Below, in pieces: positions 63,048 through 64,000 of a stretch of 64,000 bases of DNA. Below the pieces are notes generated by a model. The model saw nothing but the letters and a program-made list of their open reading frames with translations. It was not told where the DNA came from and made no database searches. Made by a program: the position numbers and the translations under genes. The stretch is from an uncultured Oscillospiraceae bacterium (GTDB lineage Bacteria > Bacillota > Clostridia > Oscillospirales > Oscillospiraceae), in assembly GCA_947587485.1 (NCBI GenBank), contig CANPXZ010000001.1:25683-89682 (forward strand). Reading direction: 5' to 3'. Position 1 is the first letter of the stretch. Each line of letters begins with the position of its first letter.

Positions 63048-64000
63048 TTATTTTATGATCCACAGGTTCTGCCAGTTGACACCATTGTTGGAAGAAATGG
63101 TCTCACCGAGAGCCTGGACTTTGTTTTCAAGCTGGAGCATGCCGTCAAGCTGTTTGAAATAGTCAACACGCTTGAGCAGGTAATCATTCAGCGCTTTTTC
63201 ATAGGCGAGGATCAGGCCCTGCACCGTCGACGTATCATTGGCGCTGCCGGTGCTCATATCGACAAACGACCCGTCGGACTTACGCCAGGAATCATAAGTG
63301 ATCTGCGTCGGCATCGCGTAAGAATACTGTGCCTCGGACGTAGCTTTCCACTCCGAATAATCCATGTACATGCGGTTGAGCGGTGTCCCGGTCGGGTACT
63401 CTTTATAAACCTGGGAGATCAGGCCGTTGGACATCAGCTGCCCCTGCCAGTTAAAGCTGACGCAACCGGGATTCAGGTACATGGTATGCAGATAATAATA
63501 CGGAAGCTCCGTATCGCCGTCCATATACGTCGCCCCAGCCATGTCACCAGTCGTATACCCGCCCTCAGGCGTTGCGGTGGCATCAGGGCTCTCAGGCGTC
63601 GCGCTGCCATCACCGTAATCAAGGTAATGGCTGCCGGAAGACTGTTCGGAGGACTCAGCCATCGCCTCATCGAACCGCATCGGCTCTTTGGTAAAATCGT
63701 TGGGGTGTGTATCGATCATGTCACCTGCGATATAATACGGCAGATCCGGAACAACGACGCCAAGGTCATGCAGGGTCGTCTGATACTGGTAAATGCTCCG
63801 TAGGTCCGTGGACATCAGGTCCAGGTCAGTCTGTGCCGTCTTCTTATAGGATTCAAACAGGCCCGTCACGGTGCCGTCCTGACCACCAAACTTGATCGGT
63901 AAGTCCGCCAGGATCGCCAGCGGCTGCGGGTTCGATGTGTTCATGACATCAGCGACCGTCGTACCCTTCGCAGCGAAATTCAGGAACAGCTCGATCTGGT
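63048..64000 (-). CDS. hypothetical protein (5' end beyond window edge)
   Basis: The frame continues upstream of ATG 63944 to the window edge (QIELFLNFAAKGTTVADVMNTSNPQP...). Confidence 0.75.
   Translation of the reverse strand, partial: QIELFLNFAAKGTTVADVMNTSNPQPLAILADLPIKFGGQDGTVTGLFESYKKTAQTDLDLMSTDLRSIYQYQTTLHDLGVVVPDLPYYIAGDMIDTHPNDFTKEPMRFDEAMAESSEQSSGSHYLDYGDGSATPESPDATATPEGGYTTGDMAGATYMDGDTELPYYYLHTMYLNPGCVSFNWQGQLMSNGLISQVYKEYPTGTPLNRMYMDYSEWKATSEAQYSYAMPTQITYDSWRKSDGSFVDMSTGSANDTSTVQGLILAYEKALNDYLLKRVDYFKQLDGMLQLENKVQALGETISSNNGVNWQNLWIIK

Noticed and set aside
1-64000. tRNA, rRNA, transposase or integrase genes
   Set aside because: None recognised by eye on either strand; absence is not proven without tRNAscan/Infernal/HMM searches.

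Overview
The window is about 64 kb of a large mobile element that looks conjugative and Gram-positive/Firmicute-like. From ~5.6 kb to the right edge every supported gene is on the minus strand; a small plus-strand block lies at ~3.4-5.6 kb. The most exciting object is a ~2790-aa single-chain protein (30319..38682, minus). It carries, in order, the catalytic signatures of both large subunits of multisubunit RNA polymerase: a beta-like block (GYNMEDGYIVAKRAV ... WDKIGDTESGNKGIVSKI) and a beta'-like block (ILVNRSPGQTTGCIRALRV...INPACATIFDGDFDGDTVGV). It therefore looks like a highly diverged fused beta-beta' RNA polymerase on a conjugative element. Around it are a giant VirD4/TraG-like coupling ATPase, an Hsp100-like double AAA+ ATPase, a MobL/MobP-like relaxase, T4SS-type membrane proteins, and a 2094-aa secreted protein with a lysozyme-like domain and a Cys-rich insert. 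Also present are an HU-like protein, two RHH proteins, an SPFH/stomatin protein, two S26 signal peptidases of different catalytic type, GtrA, DUF2130, a RecJ-like DHH protein and a NADAR protein. An AT-rich iteron-like region (12 copies of GTAACG/CGTTAC, 2713..3170) is a candidate replication or partition locus. I located a set of minus-strand promoters that all fit -35/-10 boxes with exactly 17-bp spacers; several carry shared palindromic additions. No database or structure search was possible, so novelty is not established.
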